This document shows, piece by piece, positions 35,498 to 44,930 of a stretch of 64,000 nt of DNA. The translations under genes were made by a program, and so were the position numbers. Position 1 is the first letter of the stretch. Each line of letters starts with the position of its first letter. The notes beneath the pieces are model-generated. The model had not been told where the DNA came from. It was given only the letters and a program-made list of their open reading frames with translations, and searched no databases. Origin of the DNA: Legionella sp. PATHC035 (GTDB taxonomy: Bacteria > Pseudomonadota > Gammaproteobacteria > Legionellales > Legionellaceae); the NCBI RefSeq assembly GCF_026191115.1, contig NZ_JAPHOT010000001.1, forward strand, positions 868,001 through 932,000, written 5' to 3'.

Positions 35498-36597
35498 AAT
35501 ATATCGAAGAATTCAGGAATGCCGATTTTGCAAAAGCATTGGCCAAAGCAATTGCTGCACACGTTGATCCGGATCGACATTATCAGTTTATGGAGTTTTG
35601 CGGGGGGCATACCCACGCCATTCATCGGTATGGGATACCCAGTTTACTTCCCAAAAATGTGGAACTGATCCATGGCCCAGGATGTCCGGTCTGCATATTA
35701 CCCATAGCAATCACAGACAAAGCCATGGCATTGGCATCATTACCCCATGTTATTCTCTGCAGTTATGCAGACATGTTGCGAGTCCCGGGTTCAGGACAAA
35801 AAAATCTACTACACGCCAAGGCAACGGGAGCTGATGTGCGGATGATCTATTCGGCAAGTGATGCACTTAAAATTGCCAAAGAAAATCCGCAAAAGGAAAT
35901 CGTGTTTTTTGCGATCGGCTTTGAAACTACAACGCCCCCCACAGCCGTTATTATCCAGCAAGCGCGACAATTGAACCTCAAAAATTTTAGCGTTTTTTGT
36001 AATCATGTTTTAACACCGGTCCCAATGGATCATCTGCTGCAATCGAATGACGTCACACTCGATGGATTCGTTGGCCCAGCTCATGTCAGCATTATCATTG
36101 GCAGTCAATCTTATGAATCAGTGTGCAAAAAATACAATAAACCCATCGTGATTTCCGGCTTTGAACCTCTGGATTTACTGCACTCCATTTTAATGTTAAT
36201 TCAACAAATCAATGAAAAAAGGTGTGAGGTAGAAATTCAATATACTCGTGCGGTAAATCGTGAAGGAAATTTACTGTCGCAACAAATAATGGCTGACGTA
36301 TTTGAATTACGTGATCAATTTGAGTGGCGCGGTTTAGGATTTATACCTCAAAGTGCTTTAAAAATCAGAGCAGAATACGCTGAGTTCGATGCGGAGCAAC
36401 GTTATCATATCCCTGATTTTGTCTCTCAAGAACACAAACAGTGTATTTGTGGTGACGTACTTCGCGGCGTAAAAAAACCCAAGGAATGTAAATTATTTGC
36501 CAAAGTATGTGCCCCAGAGAATCCACTGGGATCCTGTATGGTGTCTTCGGAAGGTGCATGTGCCGCAGTATATGCTTATGGACGGATGAATGGATGA
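35494..36597 (+). CDS. hypD: Hydrogenase maturation protein HypD
   Basis: A 367-residue iron-sulfur protein where the Fe(CN)2CO group is assembled. Visible are FMEFCGGHTHAIHRYG, HGPGCPVCILP with the essential CPVC, FEPLDLLHSILML, and the C-terminal cysteine set (CICGDVLRG, CKLFAKVC, GSCMVSSEGAC) that binds a 4Fe-4S cluster. ATGA-type overlaps join it to hypC and hypE. Confidence 0.95.
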   Translation: MKYIEEFRNADFAKALAKAIAAHVDPDRHYQFMEFCGGHTHAIHRYGIPSLLPKNVELIHGPGCPVCILPIAITDKAMALASLPHVILCSYADMLRVPGSGQKNLLHAKATGADVRMIYSASDALKIAKENPQKEIVFFAIGFETTTPPTAVIIQQARQLNLKNFSVFCNHVLTPVPMDHLLQSNDVTLDGFVGPAHVSIIIGSQSYESVCKKYNKPIVISGFEPLDLLHSILMLIQQINEKRCEVEIQYTRAVNREGNLLSQQIMADVFELRDQFEWRGLGFIPQSALKIRAEYAEFDAEQRYHIPDFVSQEHKQCICGDVLRGVKKPKECKLFAKVCAPENPLGSCMVSSEGACAAVYAYGRMNG

Positions 36598-37652
36598 CTG
36601 AAGCAATCATAACGAATACACCAAAAACACCGAAACTCAATGTTCGAGAAGGAGTGATTAATTTAACTCATGGGAGCGGTGGACGTGCAATGACTCAATT
36701 AATTGAGCAAATGTTTTTAGCGGCTTTCGATAATCAGTGGCTTGCTGCAAGAAATGATCAAGCCTGTTTTTCAATATCGGCAGGTCGAATGGTCATGACA
36801 ACAGATGCCCATGTCATTTCTCCTTTATTTTTCCCGGGGGGCAATATTGGCTCTTTATCGGTGCATGGAACAGTAAACGACGTGGTGATGTCTGGCGCCA
36901 AACCCTTGTACTTATCTGCCAGTTTTATCCTCGAAGAAGGATTTCCATTAGCGGACTTACAAAAGATCGTCGAAGCGATGGCTGTCGCAGCGCAACAAGC
37001 GAATGTTGCCATCATTACAGGCGATACAAAAGTAGTCGAACGAGGAAAAGGAGACGGTGTATTTATTACCACTACGGGAATAGGCATAGTTCCTGAGGGA
37101 GTTCATATTTCCGGAGACAAAGCCAAACCAGGTGATCGGGTATTGCTTAACGGGTTTATTGGTGATCATGGAGTTGCGATTATGGCCCATCGAAATAACT
37201 TGCAATTTCAAACCGAAATTCACTCCGATAGTGCCTCACTTCATGATTTGGTCTCCTGCATGATTGATGCAGTACCTGACATTCATTGTTTACGTGATCC
37301 TACACGCGGGGGTCTGGCAACCACACTAAATGAATTGGCGATACAATCGAAAGTTGGATTTATGATTGAGGAAAATAAAATCCCTATTCGCACAGAAGTT
37401 GCCGGTGCATGCGAGTTATTAGGGCTTGATGCCTTGTATGTCGCCAATGAAGGGAAATTAGTTGCCGTTTGCGCTGCCCATGATGCCGATAGATTATTAG
37501 CAGTAATGCGAGCACATCCTCTGGGAGTGCATACTGAAATCATAGGGGAAGTGATTGAAGATCCGCACCATTTTGTGCAGCTTAAAACAAAACTTGGAGG
37601 CATGAGAATTGTCGATTGGTTAGCGGGTGAACAATTACCACGAATTTGTTAA
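36594..37652 (+). CDS. hypE: Hydrogenase maturation protein HypE
   Basis: A 352-residue PurM-like ATPase that dehydrates the thiocarbamate on its own C-terminal cysteine to thiocyanate. Core motifs are LTHGSGGRAMTQLI, TTDAHVISPLFFPGG and VNDVVMSGA; the C-terminus is LPRIC, the conserved PRxC end. Start ATG 36594 overlaps the hypD stop (ATGA) and removes a spurious 29-residue extension. Confidence 0.95.
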   Translation: MTEAIITNTPKTPKLNVREGVINLTHGSGGRAMTQLIEQMFLAAFDNQWLAARNDQACFSISAGRMVMTTDAHVISPLFFPGGNIGSLSVHGTVNDVVMSGAKPLYLSASFILEEGFPLADLQKIVEAMAVAAQQANVAIITGDTKVVERGKGDGVFITTTGIGIVPEGVHISGDKAKPGDRVLLNGFIGDHGVAIMAHRNNLQFQTEIHSDSASLHDLVSCMIDAVPDIHCLRDPTRGGLATTLNELAIQSKVGFMIEENKIPIRTEVAGACELLGLDALYVANEGKLVAVCAAHDADRLLAVMRAHPLGVHTEIIGEVIEDPHHFVQLKTKLGGMRIVDWLAGEQLPRIC

Positions 37653-37673
37653 TGTTAATTAGTGTAGGGAATA

Positions 37674-37778
37674 TCCCTTCTCTCCTAGAGGAAAAGGGGC
37701 TCTTGAGGGCGGATGAGGATTACTTGCGATTAAATGAGCCCTCACCCCCAACCCTCTCCCCGAAGTGGCAGAAGGGAT
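37674..37778. repeat. Compound C-rich palindrome between hypE and hydB
   Basis: Contains CCCTTCTCTCCTAGAGGAAAAGGGG with GGGCGGATGAGGA, then GAGCCCTCACCCCCAACCCTC with CTCCCCGAAGTGGCAGAAGGGA. Same family as the copies listed elsewhere. It could fold in the mRNA between maturation and structural genes and give them different stability. Confidence 0.66.
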
Positions 37779-37831
37779 CTCTTCGATTTAACGGCAGTGA
37801 CATTATGCTGCACCCAGGTTAAAGGAATTTT

Positions 37832-38974
37832 ATGACAGCAAATAAAATAAGCTATTTCATGCCTTATTTGAAATTGCAGAAGTTTTTGGACACACTGCGC
37901 GATGCAGGATACTCCTGTGTAGGCCCTCAAGTTCGCGATGGAGCGATTGTTTATGATGTGTTACATCATGCCGATCAATTACCTTGGGGCATCCGTGAAC
38001 ACCAAAGCCCGGGTAGTTATCAATTAGAAGAAATTAAGGAACATAAAGCATTTGCCTTTGCAAATGGTCCGCAATCAATTAAACCGCTTCTATTCAAGCC
38101 CCAAGAAACCGTATGGAGAGTAGAACGTAACCAGGAGGGAAAATTAATTTTTCAACCACATCAAGCAGAAGAACAACCGATTGCGATTATTGGCGCTCGT
38201 TCTTGTGATTTAGCGGCAATGAGTATTCAAGATAAAGTGTTTATTGAGAGCGCACATCCCGATCCTCGTTATAAAAAGCGTCGTGAGCAGTTATTGATTA
38301 TTGCGGTCAATTGTTCATACTCTTCAAATAATTGTTTTTGTGTTTCCGCAGGAACTGGACCTGAAGTCAGAAATCCTTTTGATATTCTAATGACTGAAAT
38401 CGATGATGGATTCGTGATCCAAACTGGCAGTGAACGAGGCCAAGCAATAATTGCCAATTTACATTTACCCAAAGCGAAAGCCGAACAATGTAAAACAGCC
38501 AGTCACCATGTGGAACACGCGGCAGCAATGCAAACTAAAAGAATTCCCTTAGAGAATAAGCAGGGTTTACGGGATTTATTATTTGCCAATTTAAATCACC
38601 CAAGATGGGACGATGTAGCAGAAAGATGTTTATCATGTGGTAATTGCACCTCAGTGTGCCCTACCTGTTTTTGTCATAGTGAGGTAGAAAAGCCCAGTTT
38701 AGATGGCACAAGCAGCGAACATCAGCGCGAATGGGACTCTTGTTTTACCGCAGGCCATAGCTATTTAAGCGGTAAAGTCATTCGTGACGATACCCATAAA
38801 CGCTACAGACAATGGTTGACTCATAAGGTAGGTAGTTGGTTTGATCAGTTTGATACCAGTGGTTGTGTAGGTTGCGGCCGTTGTGTTACCTGGTGTCCTG
38901 TTGGTATTGATATTACCGAAGAACTCGCAGCGATTTCTGGTGAATCCAATATAAGGATTAAAGAAAGTGACTAA
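37832..38974 (+). CDS. hydB: Group 3b hydrogenase beta subunit, 4Fe-4S electron carrier
   Basis: A 380-residue iron-sulfur subunit of the NADP-linked sulfhydrogenase type (HydB/HyhB; related to AsrA). It passes electrons between the small subunit and the flavin subunit. Two ferredoxin-like cysteine clusters are clear near the C-terminus: [12 protein letters not shown] followed by TCFC, and [12 protein letters not shown]. The N-terminal half carries further cysteines in [11 protein letters not shown] and [13 protein letters not shown], as in family members. Eight bases overlap hydG. AAAGGA ribosome site upstream. Confidence 0.9.
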   Translation: MTANKISYFMPYLKLQKFLDTLRDAGYSCVGPQVRDGAIVYDVLHHADQLPWGIREHQSPGSYQLEEIKEHKAFAFANGPQSIKPLLFKPQETVWRVERNQEGKLIFQPHQAEEQPIAIIGARSCDLAAMSIQDKVFIESAHPDPRYKKRREQLLIIAVNCSYSSNNCFCVSAGTGPEVRNPFDILMTEIDDGFVIQTGSERGQAIIANLHLPKAKAEQCKTASHHVEHAAAMQTKRIPLENKQGLRDLLFANLNHPRWDDVAERCLSCGNCTSVCPTCFCHSEVEKPSLDGTSSEHQREWDSCFTAGHSYLSGKVIRDDTHKRYRQWLTHKVGSWFDQFDTSGCVGCGRCVTWCPVGIDITEELAAISGESNIRIKESD

Positions 38975-39812
38975 ACTCATTCCCGATCCCTATGTTCCAC
39001 TTGAAGCGGTCATTGTCGAAAAAAGGGAGGAATCTGCTTCAATTTTTACCTTGCATTTGCGTTTTCTTGACCCATTACATCAGGAAGGATTTCTCTTTTA
39101 CCCAGGTCAATTCAATATGCTCTATCTGTATGGCGTCGGGGAAGTCGCAATTTCCATTGTCTCTGATCCCGAAAAAAAGAATAGTTTAACGCATACCATT
39201 CGCGCTATTGGCAGAGTGACCAAAGCATTACAAAAACTTCAACCCGGAGATCGAATAGGAGTGCGAGGACCTTATGGACGAGGTTGGCCACTTGCTCAAG
39301 CCGAAGGCAAAGATGTTGTGGTACTCACAGGGGGACTAGGTTGTGCTCCCTCGGTTTCCATTATTGAATACATTTTGGCCCGCCGAGAACAATACGGCCA
39401 TTTAAGCATCCTGCAAGGCGTGAAGCACAGCGATGATTTTATTTTTAGAAAACAGTATGCAATTTGGCAAAAATCACCCAATACTGTAATTCATATCGCT
39501 GCAGATCAAGCCGGACCTAAATGGCCCTGGGCTGTAGGTTATGTTACGGATATGATTAATCAACTTAATCTAAATCCAGTAAATACCCTCGTGATGATGT
39601 GTGGACCGGAAATGATGATGAATAATGCAGTCAAGATACTCACACAACGAGGAATTTCAGAACATGATATTTATCTAAGCATGGAACGAAACATGGAGTG
39701 TGGTATCGGGCAATGCGGCCATTGCCAATATGGAGGGGTTTTTATTTGTAAAGATGGCCCTGTATTTGCCTATTCAGAAATCAAAGAATTATTTAATGAA
39801 CCAGGGTTTTAG
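38967..39812 (+). CDS. hydG: Group 3b hydrogenase gamma subunit, FAD/NAD(P) reductase
   Basis: A 281-residue diaphorase subunit (HydG/HyhG of sulfhydrogenases; not the FeFe-hydrogenase HydG). The FAD domain has [16 protein letters not shown]; the NAD(P) domain has [17 protein letters not shown]; the C-terminal 2Fe-2S site is [15 protein letters not shown] with a later Cys in FICKDGP. It reduces NADP+ or NAD+ with electrons from hydrogen, or the reverse. Nicotinamide preference is not readable. It overlaps hydB by eight bases and precedes hydD by two. Confidence 0.92.
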   Translation: MTKLIPDPYVPLEAVIVEKREESASIFTLHLRFLDPLHQEGFLFYPGQFNMLYLYGVGEVAISIVSDPEKKNSLTHTIRAIGRVTKALQKLQPGDRIGVRGPYGRGWPLAQAEGKDVVVLTGGLGCAPSVSIIEYILARREQYGHLSILQGVKHSDDFIFRKQYAIWQKSPNTVIHIAADQAGPKWPWAVGYVTDMINQLNLNPVNTLVMMCGPEMMMNNAVKILTQRGISEHDIYLSMERNMECGIGQCGHCQYGGVFICKDGPVFAYSEIKELFNEPGF

Positions 39813-39814
39813 CG

Positions 39815-40603
39815 ATGATGAAACCACGAGTAGCGGTACATAAATTTACATCCTGCGATGGATGCCAATTGGCCTTTTTAAATGCCGGAGAGGCCTTACT
39901 CACTCTCTCTGAATTAGTGGATATGGTTCATTTTTCGGAAGCTGGAGCAGTCGATCTTGAAGCAAAAGTAGATATTGCCTTTGTTGAAGGCAGCATTTCT
40001 ACTCCAGAGGAAGCACTACGTATTAAAAAAATTCGTGAACACAGTCAATTCATCATTACCATTGGTGCTTGTGCTACCGCAGGAGGCGTTCAGGCTCTAC
40101 GTCATTTTGCGGATTCCAAAGAATGGGTCAGCAGTATTTATGCCTCACCAAAATACATTCAAAGCTTAAGCACTTCCACGCCCATTTCACATCATGTAAA
40201 AGTGGATTGGGAGTTATGGGGCTGCCCGGTAAACAGCAATCAAGTATTAGAAGCAATTCGTTTTTTATTATCCAATACGACACCACGGATCAAACACGAC
40301 TCTGAATGTATGGAATGCAAACGCAAAGGGAATGTTTGTGTTTTAGTTACCAAAAAACAACCCTGTATGGGCCCTGTAACCCAATTAGGATGCGGTTCTC
40401 TTTGTCCCTCAGTAGGACGAGGATGTTATGCGTGCTATGGCCCAAAAGAAAATCCAAATCCCCACTCTTTGGGTAACTGGTTTGAGCAACTGGGCTTATC
40501 TAAGGAAGCCATTGCGCAAAAATTTTTGCATATTAATAATCAAGCTCCTGCATTTAACCAGGCAGGAGCTTATTTTAAGGGAATTAAAATCAGCAATGAG
40601 TAA
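39815..40603 (+). CDS. hydD: Group 3b [NiFe]-hydrogenase small subunit
   Basis: A 262-residue electron-transfer small subunit (HydD/HyhS). The proximal cluster begins FTSCDGCQLAF (C14, C17) and continues IGACATAGGVQAL and GCPVNSNQVL. A second cysteine-rich region (CMECKRKGNVC and CGSLCPSVGRGCYACYG) holds the medial and distal clusters. No twin-arginine signal, so the enzyme is cytoplasmic, as expected for group 3. ATG at 39815 or 39818; overlaps hydA by eight bases. Confidence 0.93.
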   Translation: MMKPRVAVHKFTSCDGCQLAFLNAGEALLTLSELVDMVHFSEAGAVDLEAKVDIAFVEGSISTPEEALRIKKIREHSQFIITIGACATAGGVQALRHFADSKEWVSSIYASPKYIQSLSTSTPISHHVKVDWELWGCPVNSNQVLEAIRFLLSNTTPRIKHDSECMECKRKGNVCVLVTKKQPCMGPVTQLGCGSLCPSVGRGCYACYGPKENPNPHSLGNWFEQLGLSKEAIAQKFLHINNQAPAFNQAGAYFKGIKISNE

Positions 40604-41888
40604 TACCATTTCCATTAATGTTCCTATTTTGGCGCGCGTTGAAGGTGAAGGAGCACTTGAACTGCACATTCGTCACAGTAAAATCAGCAAACTCCAATTA
40701 AAAATTTATGAACCGCCAAGATTGTTTGAAAAATTTCTCGAAGGGAGAAGTTATGCTGAGGTTCTGGATCTTGTAGCACGGATCTGTGGAATATGTCCTG
40801 TTGCTTATCAAATGAGCGCAACCCAAGCAATCGAACAGTGCTTTGGTATACAACCTTCCCCTTGGGTACGCGAGATGCGCCGCCTCTTTTACTGCGGTGA
40901 ATGGCTGGAAAGTCATAGCATGCACATTCATTTTTTAGCATTACCCGATTTTTTGGGGTTTAAATCAGCACCTGAAATGGCAAAAAGTTATCCTGAAGAG
41001 GTACGACGGGGCATTCGTTTGCAATCGTTTGGTAATGATTTGATCAAATTATTTGGTGGCCGTTCGGTTCATCCGGTGGGCGCTTGTGTAGGCGGATTTT
41101 ATAAAGCACCCTCTCAGCCGCAAATCACTGCTCTATTGGAAAAGGCAAAAGCACGCATTGAAGATTGCGAGGCATTAATTCGCTGGCTGGCAGAACGTTC
41201 CTTTCCAGATAATTCTCATGAGTTTACCTATGTATCACTTTATCATCCTACAGAATATCCATTCAATGAAGGCAGACTGGTCTCCAATCATGGATTAAAT
41301 ATCAGCATCGAAGAATTTGATGCCTATTTCAAAGAAAGCCAAGTCCCCTACTCTACCGCCTTGCATTGTTTATTACAAAATAAGCCTTACTTGGTAGGAC
41401 CTCTAGCACGAGTGAACCATTGTTTTGGTCACCTGCCAGCGCCTATCCATCTTCTTTTACAGGAATTAAAAATAAACTTTCCCTCCCAAAATATGTATCA
41501 CAGTATTTTTGCACGCGCCGTTGAAATCTATTTTTGTGTTTTAGAATCGATACGTATCATGGAACAATACACAATTCCCAAAGAATCGCATCCTGAAGTG
41601 AAACCACGTGCCGGAATAGGATTTGGGTGTACTGAAGCCCCTAGAGGGACTTTGTGGCAACATATTCACCTAAATGAGCAAGGACAAGTAAAATCCGCAC
41701 GTATCGTGCCACCAACCAGTCAAAATCAGGCACGTATAGAGGAGGACTTACATCGCTCTTTAATGCAATATGGCCTTGATCAGGATGCGGATTCACTACG
41801 TGCTTACAGTGAAATGATCATTCGCAATTATGATCCCTGTATTTCATGTTCCACTCATTTTTTAACGATTAAAGTGAATCGAGAATGA
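40596..41888 (+). CDS. hydA: Group 3b [NiFe]-hydrogenase large subunit
   Basis: Catalytic subunit of 430 residues that binds the NiFe centre and interconverts H2 with protons and electrons. Both nickel-ligand motifs are intact: RICGICPVAYQ (C64, C67) and DPCISCSTH (C415, C418, H421). The C-terminus beyond H421 is nine residues (FLTIKVNRE), the peptide normally removed by the maturation protease, whose gene follows at once. The ATG at 40596 gives the normal start MSNTISINVPILARVEGEG; the frame is open farther upstream but that is inside hydD. Short large subunits of this size are usual in group 3b. Confidence 0.94.
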   Translation: MSNTISINVPILARVEGEGALELHIRHSKISKLQLKIYEPPRLFEKFLEGRSYAEVLDLVARICGICPVAYQMSATQAIEQCFGIQPSPWVREMRRLFYCGEWLESHSMHIHFLALPDFLGFKSAPEMAKSYPEEVRRGIRLQSFGNDLIKLFGGRSVHPVGACVGGFYKAPSQPQITALLEKAKARIEDCEALIRWLAERSFPDNSHEFTYVSLYHPTEYPFNEGRLVSNHGLNISIEEFDAYFKESQVPYSTALHCLLQNKPYLVGPLARVNHCFGHLPAPIHLLLQELKINFPSQNMYHSIFARAVEIYFCVLESIRIMEQYTIPKESHPEVKPRAGIGFGCTEAPRGTLWQHIHLNEQGQVKSARIVPPTSQNQARIEEDLHRSLMQYGLDQDADSLRAYSEMIIRNYDPCISCSTHFLTIKVNRE

Positions 41889-42358
41889 AAATCATCAAAG
41901 TTCTAGGAATTGGTTCTCCTTTTGGTGATGATCAGGTCGGTTGGAAGGTAGCCAACGCGTTACACCAAAGTCTATCAAAAAATCCTCATCTTGCCCCCTT
42001 TTTACTCATTGAAAGCCATGATCGGCCCGGTGTGCGACTCATTGAGCTAATGAGTGGATTTAATACTGTTTTTATCATTGATGCAGTCAAATCAGGGAGT
42101 GCCATTGGTACCATTCATCGATTTGAAAATGAGTCGATCCTCGATTCAGAAAGTAGATTCTCGACCCATGGTATCAGCATCCTCCAAACACTTCATCTAG
42201 CCCGTGCTCTGAATGAGCTACCTGCTAACCTTTTATTTTATGGAATCGAAATTGATGCAATTACGCTGGATGACACGCTTTCCCCTCCGATGGAAAGAGC
42301 AATTGCGGAGGTGACGCGCCGATTGATAAATGACCTAGTTACAGCTTGTGAAGCGTAG
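41885..42358 (+). CDS. Hydrogenase maturation protease
   Basis: A 157-residue endopeptidase of the HycI/HoxW/HyaD family that trims the large-subunit C-terminus after nickel insertion. The family signature is LGIGSPFGDDQVGWKVA, with the nickel-sensing acidic residue in DD, and a further acid in FIIDAVKSG and a histidine in STHGISIL. It overlaps hydA by four bases. Last gene of the operon, followed by a strong terminator. Confidence 0.93.
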   Translation: MKIIKVLGIGSPFGDDQVGWKVANALHQSLSKNPHLAPFLLIESHDRPGVRLIELMSGFNTVFIIDAVKSGSAIGTIHRFENESILDSESRFSTHGISILQTLHLARALNELPANLLFYGIEIDAITLDDTLSPPMERAIAEVTRRLINDLVTACEA

Positions 42359-42366
42359 CCTGAAAC

Positions 42367-42397
42367 CCCGTATCAAGCTCGATACGGGATCTTTTTT
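42367..42397 (+). terminator. Rho-independent terminator of hydrogenase operon
   Basis: Perfect 8-base stem CCCGTATC - AAGCTC - GATACGGG followed by ATCTTTTTT. It stands nine bases after the protease stop and ends the cluster that began with the nickel permease. Confidence 0.88.
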
Positions 42398-42408
42398 AAT
42401 CCGTTCAT

Positions 42409-42654
42409 TTAGTGCCTTGTCTTTTCTTTAGCTGCGTCTCCAAACAGCCAATCCGTGCTCACCTCCAGTTCATCAGCAATTCTTTGCTTCGTGTTGTCAT
42501 CGAATGCCACAACACCATGCAGGAGCGCTTCAATTTTAAACTTGGGTAACTGAAACATCTTTGAACATGCTTGAACACGCTCTGTCATTAATTCAGGAAC
42601 ACCCAATTCATCAAGCTCATAGTTCAAACGTTCAGTTAATTTTTTGTTTGACAT
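42409..42654 (-). CDS. Small HTH (Cro/C1-like) regulator
   Basis: An 81-residue protein with one helix-turn-helix domain. The pattern QLPKFKIEALLHGVVAFDD followed by QRIADELEVSTDWLFG is the end of an XRE-type HTH (the last helix with DWLFG is typical). N-terminal residues are a short charged helix pair. Convergent with the hydrogenase operon and its own ribosome site (AAGGAG) on the minus strand. Target genes unknown. Confidence 0.7.
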   Translation of the reverse strand: MSNKKLTERLNYELDELGVPELMTERVQACSKMFQLPKFKIEALLHGVVAFDDNTKQRIADELEVSTDWLFGDAAKEKTRH

Positions 42655-42858
42655 GGTCGTCTCCTTTTTCGCTTTTTATCAGTGTAAAACAAGCAAGCTT
42701 AAGGATTGATTAACAAAAAGATTTTTTTTAAAAATTATTTTCACGACACGCTAAATGAGATGCTTACTCCCCTTCGTTAAACGATCTAAAAAAATCAATT
42801 GCTTATCGCAGTGAAAATTACATTCAGCAATGTTATGCTTTGCACACGAAATTAACCG

Positions 42859-43338
42859 ATGGATTGGTATAAAATCATGCCCAACTCAAGAGAAATGTTA
42901 TTAAAAATTTTAAATCGAACAAGAAATTCTCTTCAAAATAAAGTCCCATCCTTTCAAATAGAGTGTCTTGATATGTTTGAAAAAAAGATTCAAGCCATTC
43001 AAGAGGATGAAATTTCTGAAATGGATGTACAAGTTTGTGATGTGCTTCTAGATAAATGTTTTTGTGACTTAGATGATATGGTCCCAAGAGAGCATAGGAT
43101 TATTGGTCTTATAAATAAAGCCAATGTTACGAACGATAATTTTTATACGAAAGTTGTTAAGATTTTTGATAATGAAATCACACGAATCAATAATTTATCG
43201 AGAAAGGGCTTTTACGACCAAACACTGACCCATGTCAAAAGGATAGTGATTGATTTGAAAACCCAATTGACCAGTTTAAAAAATGAACTAAATCCACACT
43301 ATGATGATGAGAAATCTGACTATGGTTTTGTAAGGTAA
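42859..43338 (+). CDS. Hypothetical helical protein
   Basis: A soluble, predominantly helical protein of 159 residues (shorter from ATG 42877 or 42895; no clear ribosome site decides). Lys, Asp and Asn are abundant and the text (MFEKKIQAIQEDEISEMDV; LIDLKTQLTSLKNELN-like end) suggests a coiled-coil. No motif, signal peptide or membrane segment. More AT-rich than its neighbours by eye. Unknown function. Confidence 0.55.
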   Translation: MDWYKIMPNSREMLLKILNRTRNSLQNKVPSFQIECLDMFEKKIQAIQEDEISEMDVQVCDVLLDKCFCDLDDMVPREHRIIGLINKANVTNDNFYTKVVKIFDNEITRINNLSRKGFYDQTLTHVKRIVIDLKTQLTSLKNELNPHYDDEKSDYGFVR

Positions 43339-43381
43339 GTATTAAGGATTTTTTCATTCAAATCAAGTGATGGAGCATTCA

Positions 43382-44155
43382 ATGTCACACATTGCAGTGA
43401 TTACTGGAGCGAGCAGTGGTATCGGGCATGCATTAACTTTAGAATTAGTCTCTCAAGGCATTACCGTAATTGCGATTGCAAGAAATAATTCGGAGTTGCT
43501 TCAATTAAAAGACAAACACCCAGAAAAAATCAAAACCATACCTGCAGATATTACTACTGATGAAGGGTTAAAAAGAATTGCCAATGAAATGCAATCATTG
43601 AATATCAATTACTTGATTCATAATGCAGGGATTATTTCCCCGCTGGGCTTATTACATAAGGCGACGGCAGCTGATATAAGAAAAATCATTGAAACCAATC
43701 TTATTGCCCCCATGTTACTTACTCAAAGTATGCTTCCCTTGTTCTCCAAGCAAGGAGGCCGCATTTTAAATATCACTTCCGTTGCTGGAGAAAAGGCGGT
43801 TGCAGGAGCTGGCGCTTATTGCATTTCGAAGTCGGCATTCAACATGTGGACGAAGGTCTTACAGGCTGAATTACCCCAGGGAATAGTGGCGACTGATGTT
43901 ATTCCAGGTGAAGTAGATACCGGTATGCAAAAAAATTTACGGGAATGTCCTGTAGAATTATTTCCATTAGCTGATGAATTTAAGAGAGCATATCAAGAAA
44001 AAACCTTGATAGCTCCCACAGTGTGCGCTGAGTTTTTAACGTTCCTTTTATTAAAAACGACTCCAAAAGAGTTTTCGGAGAAAAGGTGGAACATTTATAA
44101 ACACTATACCAAACCAATTCCTCTTCCCTTAAATAATGACAAACTCGATGATTAG
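43382..44155 (+). CDS. Short-chain dehydrogenase/reductase
   Basis: A 257-residue NAD(P)-dependent oxidoreductase. It shows the Rossmann motif TGASSGIGHA, the NAG motif in LIHNAGIISP, catalytic Ser in NITSVAGEK, and YCISK with catalytic Tyr and Lys. ATG 43382 is preferred: GGAG at 43372-43375 is six bases upstream. The C-terminal 35 residues past the core (KTTPKEFSEKRWNIYKHY) are unremarkable. Substrate unknown; single gene. Confidence 0.88.
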   Translation: MSHIAVITGASSGIGHALTLELVSQGITVIAIARNNSELLQLKDKHPEKIKTIPADITTDEGLKRIANEMQSLNINYLIHNAGIISPLGLLHKATAADIRKIIETNLIAPMLLTQSMLPLFSKQGGRILNITSVAGEKAVAGAGAYCISKSAFNMWTKVLQAELPQGIVATDVIPGEVDTGMQKNLRECPVELFPLADEFKRAYQEKTLIAPTVCAEFLTFLLLKTTPKEFSEKRWNIYKHYTKPIPLPLNNDKLDD

Positions 44156-44268
44156 ACTCACATCATTGCGAGCCTAGCGAGGGATGACGTGGTAGTGAGT
44201 AACACAGTACGTCAAATCACAGCATTGAGGCTTGCGACCTGTAACTGAAACTCATTAAATGGCAATCG

Positions 44269-44763
44269 TTATTCAAAGAGTAATGCCATAAAAATATGAT
44301 TTTCATATACTCCATCAATACGGACCGCATTTTTATGGACTCCTTCTTTGACGAAACCATATTTTTCATACAAGGAGATTGCCGCGTAATTATGTTCCCG
44401 CACAGTAAGCTCTATCCGCGTCAACCCCTTTAATTTTGCCATTTGCAATGCCGTGCTTAATAATTGCTCACCTATTCCCTGTCCTCTATAGGGTGCAAGC
44501 ACACCAATCCCCAAAGCACCAACATGGGCAAAAACAGGTCGATCAAGCGGGCTGATATCACACCAGCCAATCACCTGATCCTCATGCATCGCGACCACTT
44601 GAGGCCACCCCTCTTTAATATGCTCTAAAACAAAATCTTGAGTGAGTTTGATGGGAGGCCCTTCTAAAAAAGCTAAAAATTTACGTTCACGAGCCACACT
44701 ATCTACAGCCTTCCAAAAAGCCTCAATATGTTTTTCTTCGATGGGAACAATAGTATATTGCAT
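44269..44763 (-). CDS. GNAT N-acetyltransferase
   Basis: A 164-residue acetyl-CoA-dependent acetyltransferase of the GNAT fold. The acetyl-CoA loop is GVLAPYRGQGIGEQLL (R/QxxGxG/A), with the preceding strand ALGIGVL and the following LTRIELTVREHNYAAISLYEKYG. Ribosomal-protein or amine acetylation is typical of close relatives (RimL/YhhY-like), but the substrate is not known. ATG 44763 preferred over TTG 44784; neither has a clear ribosome site. Confidence 0.86.
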   Translation of the reverse strand: MQYTIVPIEEKHIEAFWKAVDSVARERKFLAFLEGPPIKLTQDFVLEHIKEGWPQVVAMHEDQVIGWCDISPLDRPVFAHVGALGIGVLAPYRGQGIGEQLLSTALQMAKLKGLTRIELTVREHNYAAISLYEKYGFVKEGVHKNAVRIDGVYENHIFMALLFE

Positions 44764-44930
44764 AAGAATCGATTCAATAATCAACCATGGGATAAGTAAA
44801 AAGGAGATTCTTTATTGAGTCAATAAACAATTGCCCCAAGTTTGTAAAACGGACCGCCAAAGCTAAAGATAAAGTGCTGAGAACATGTTATAGTGCAAAA
44901 TCGAATCTCAGTAACCATGAGAAAAAAAAT

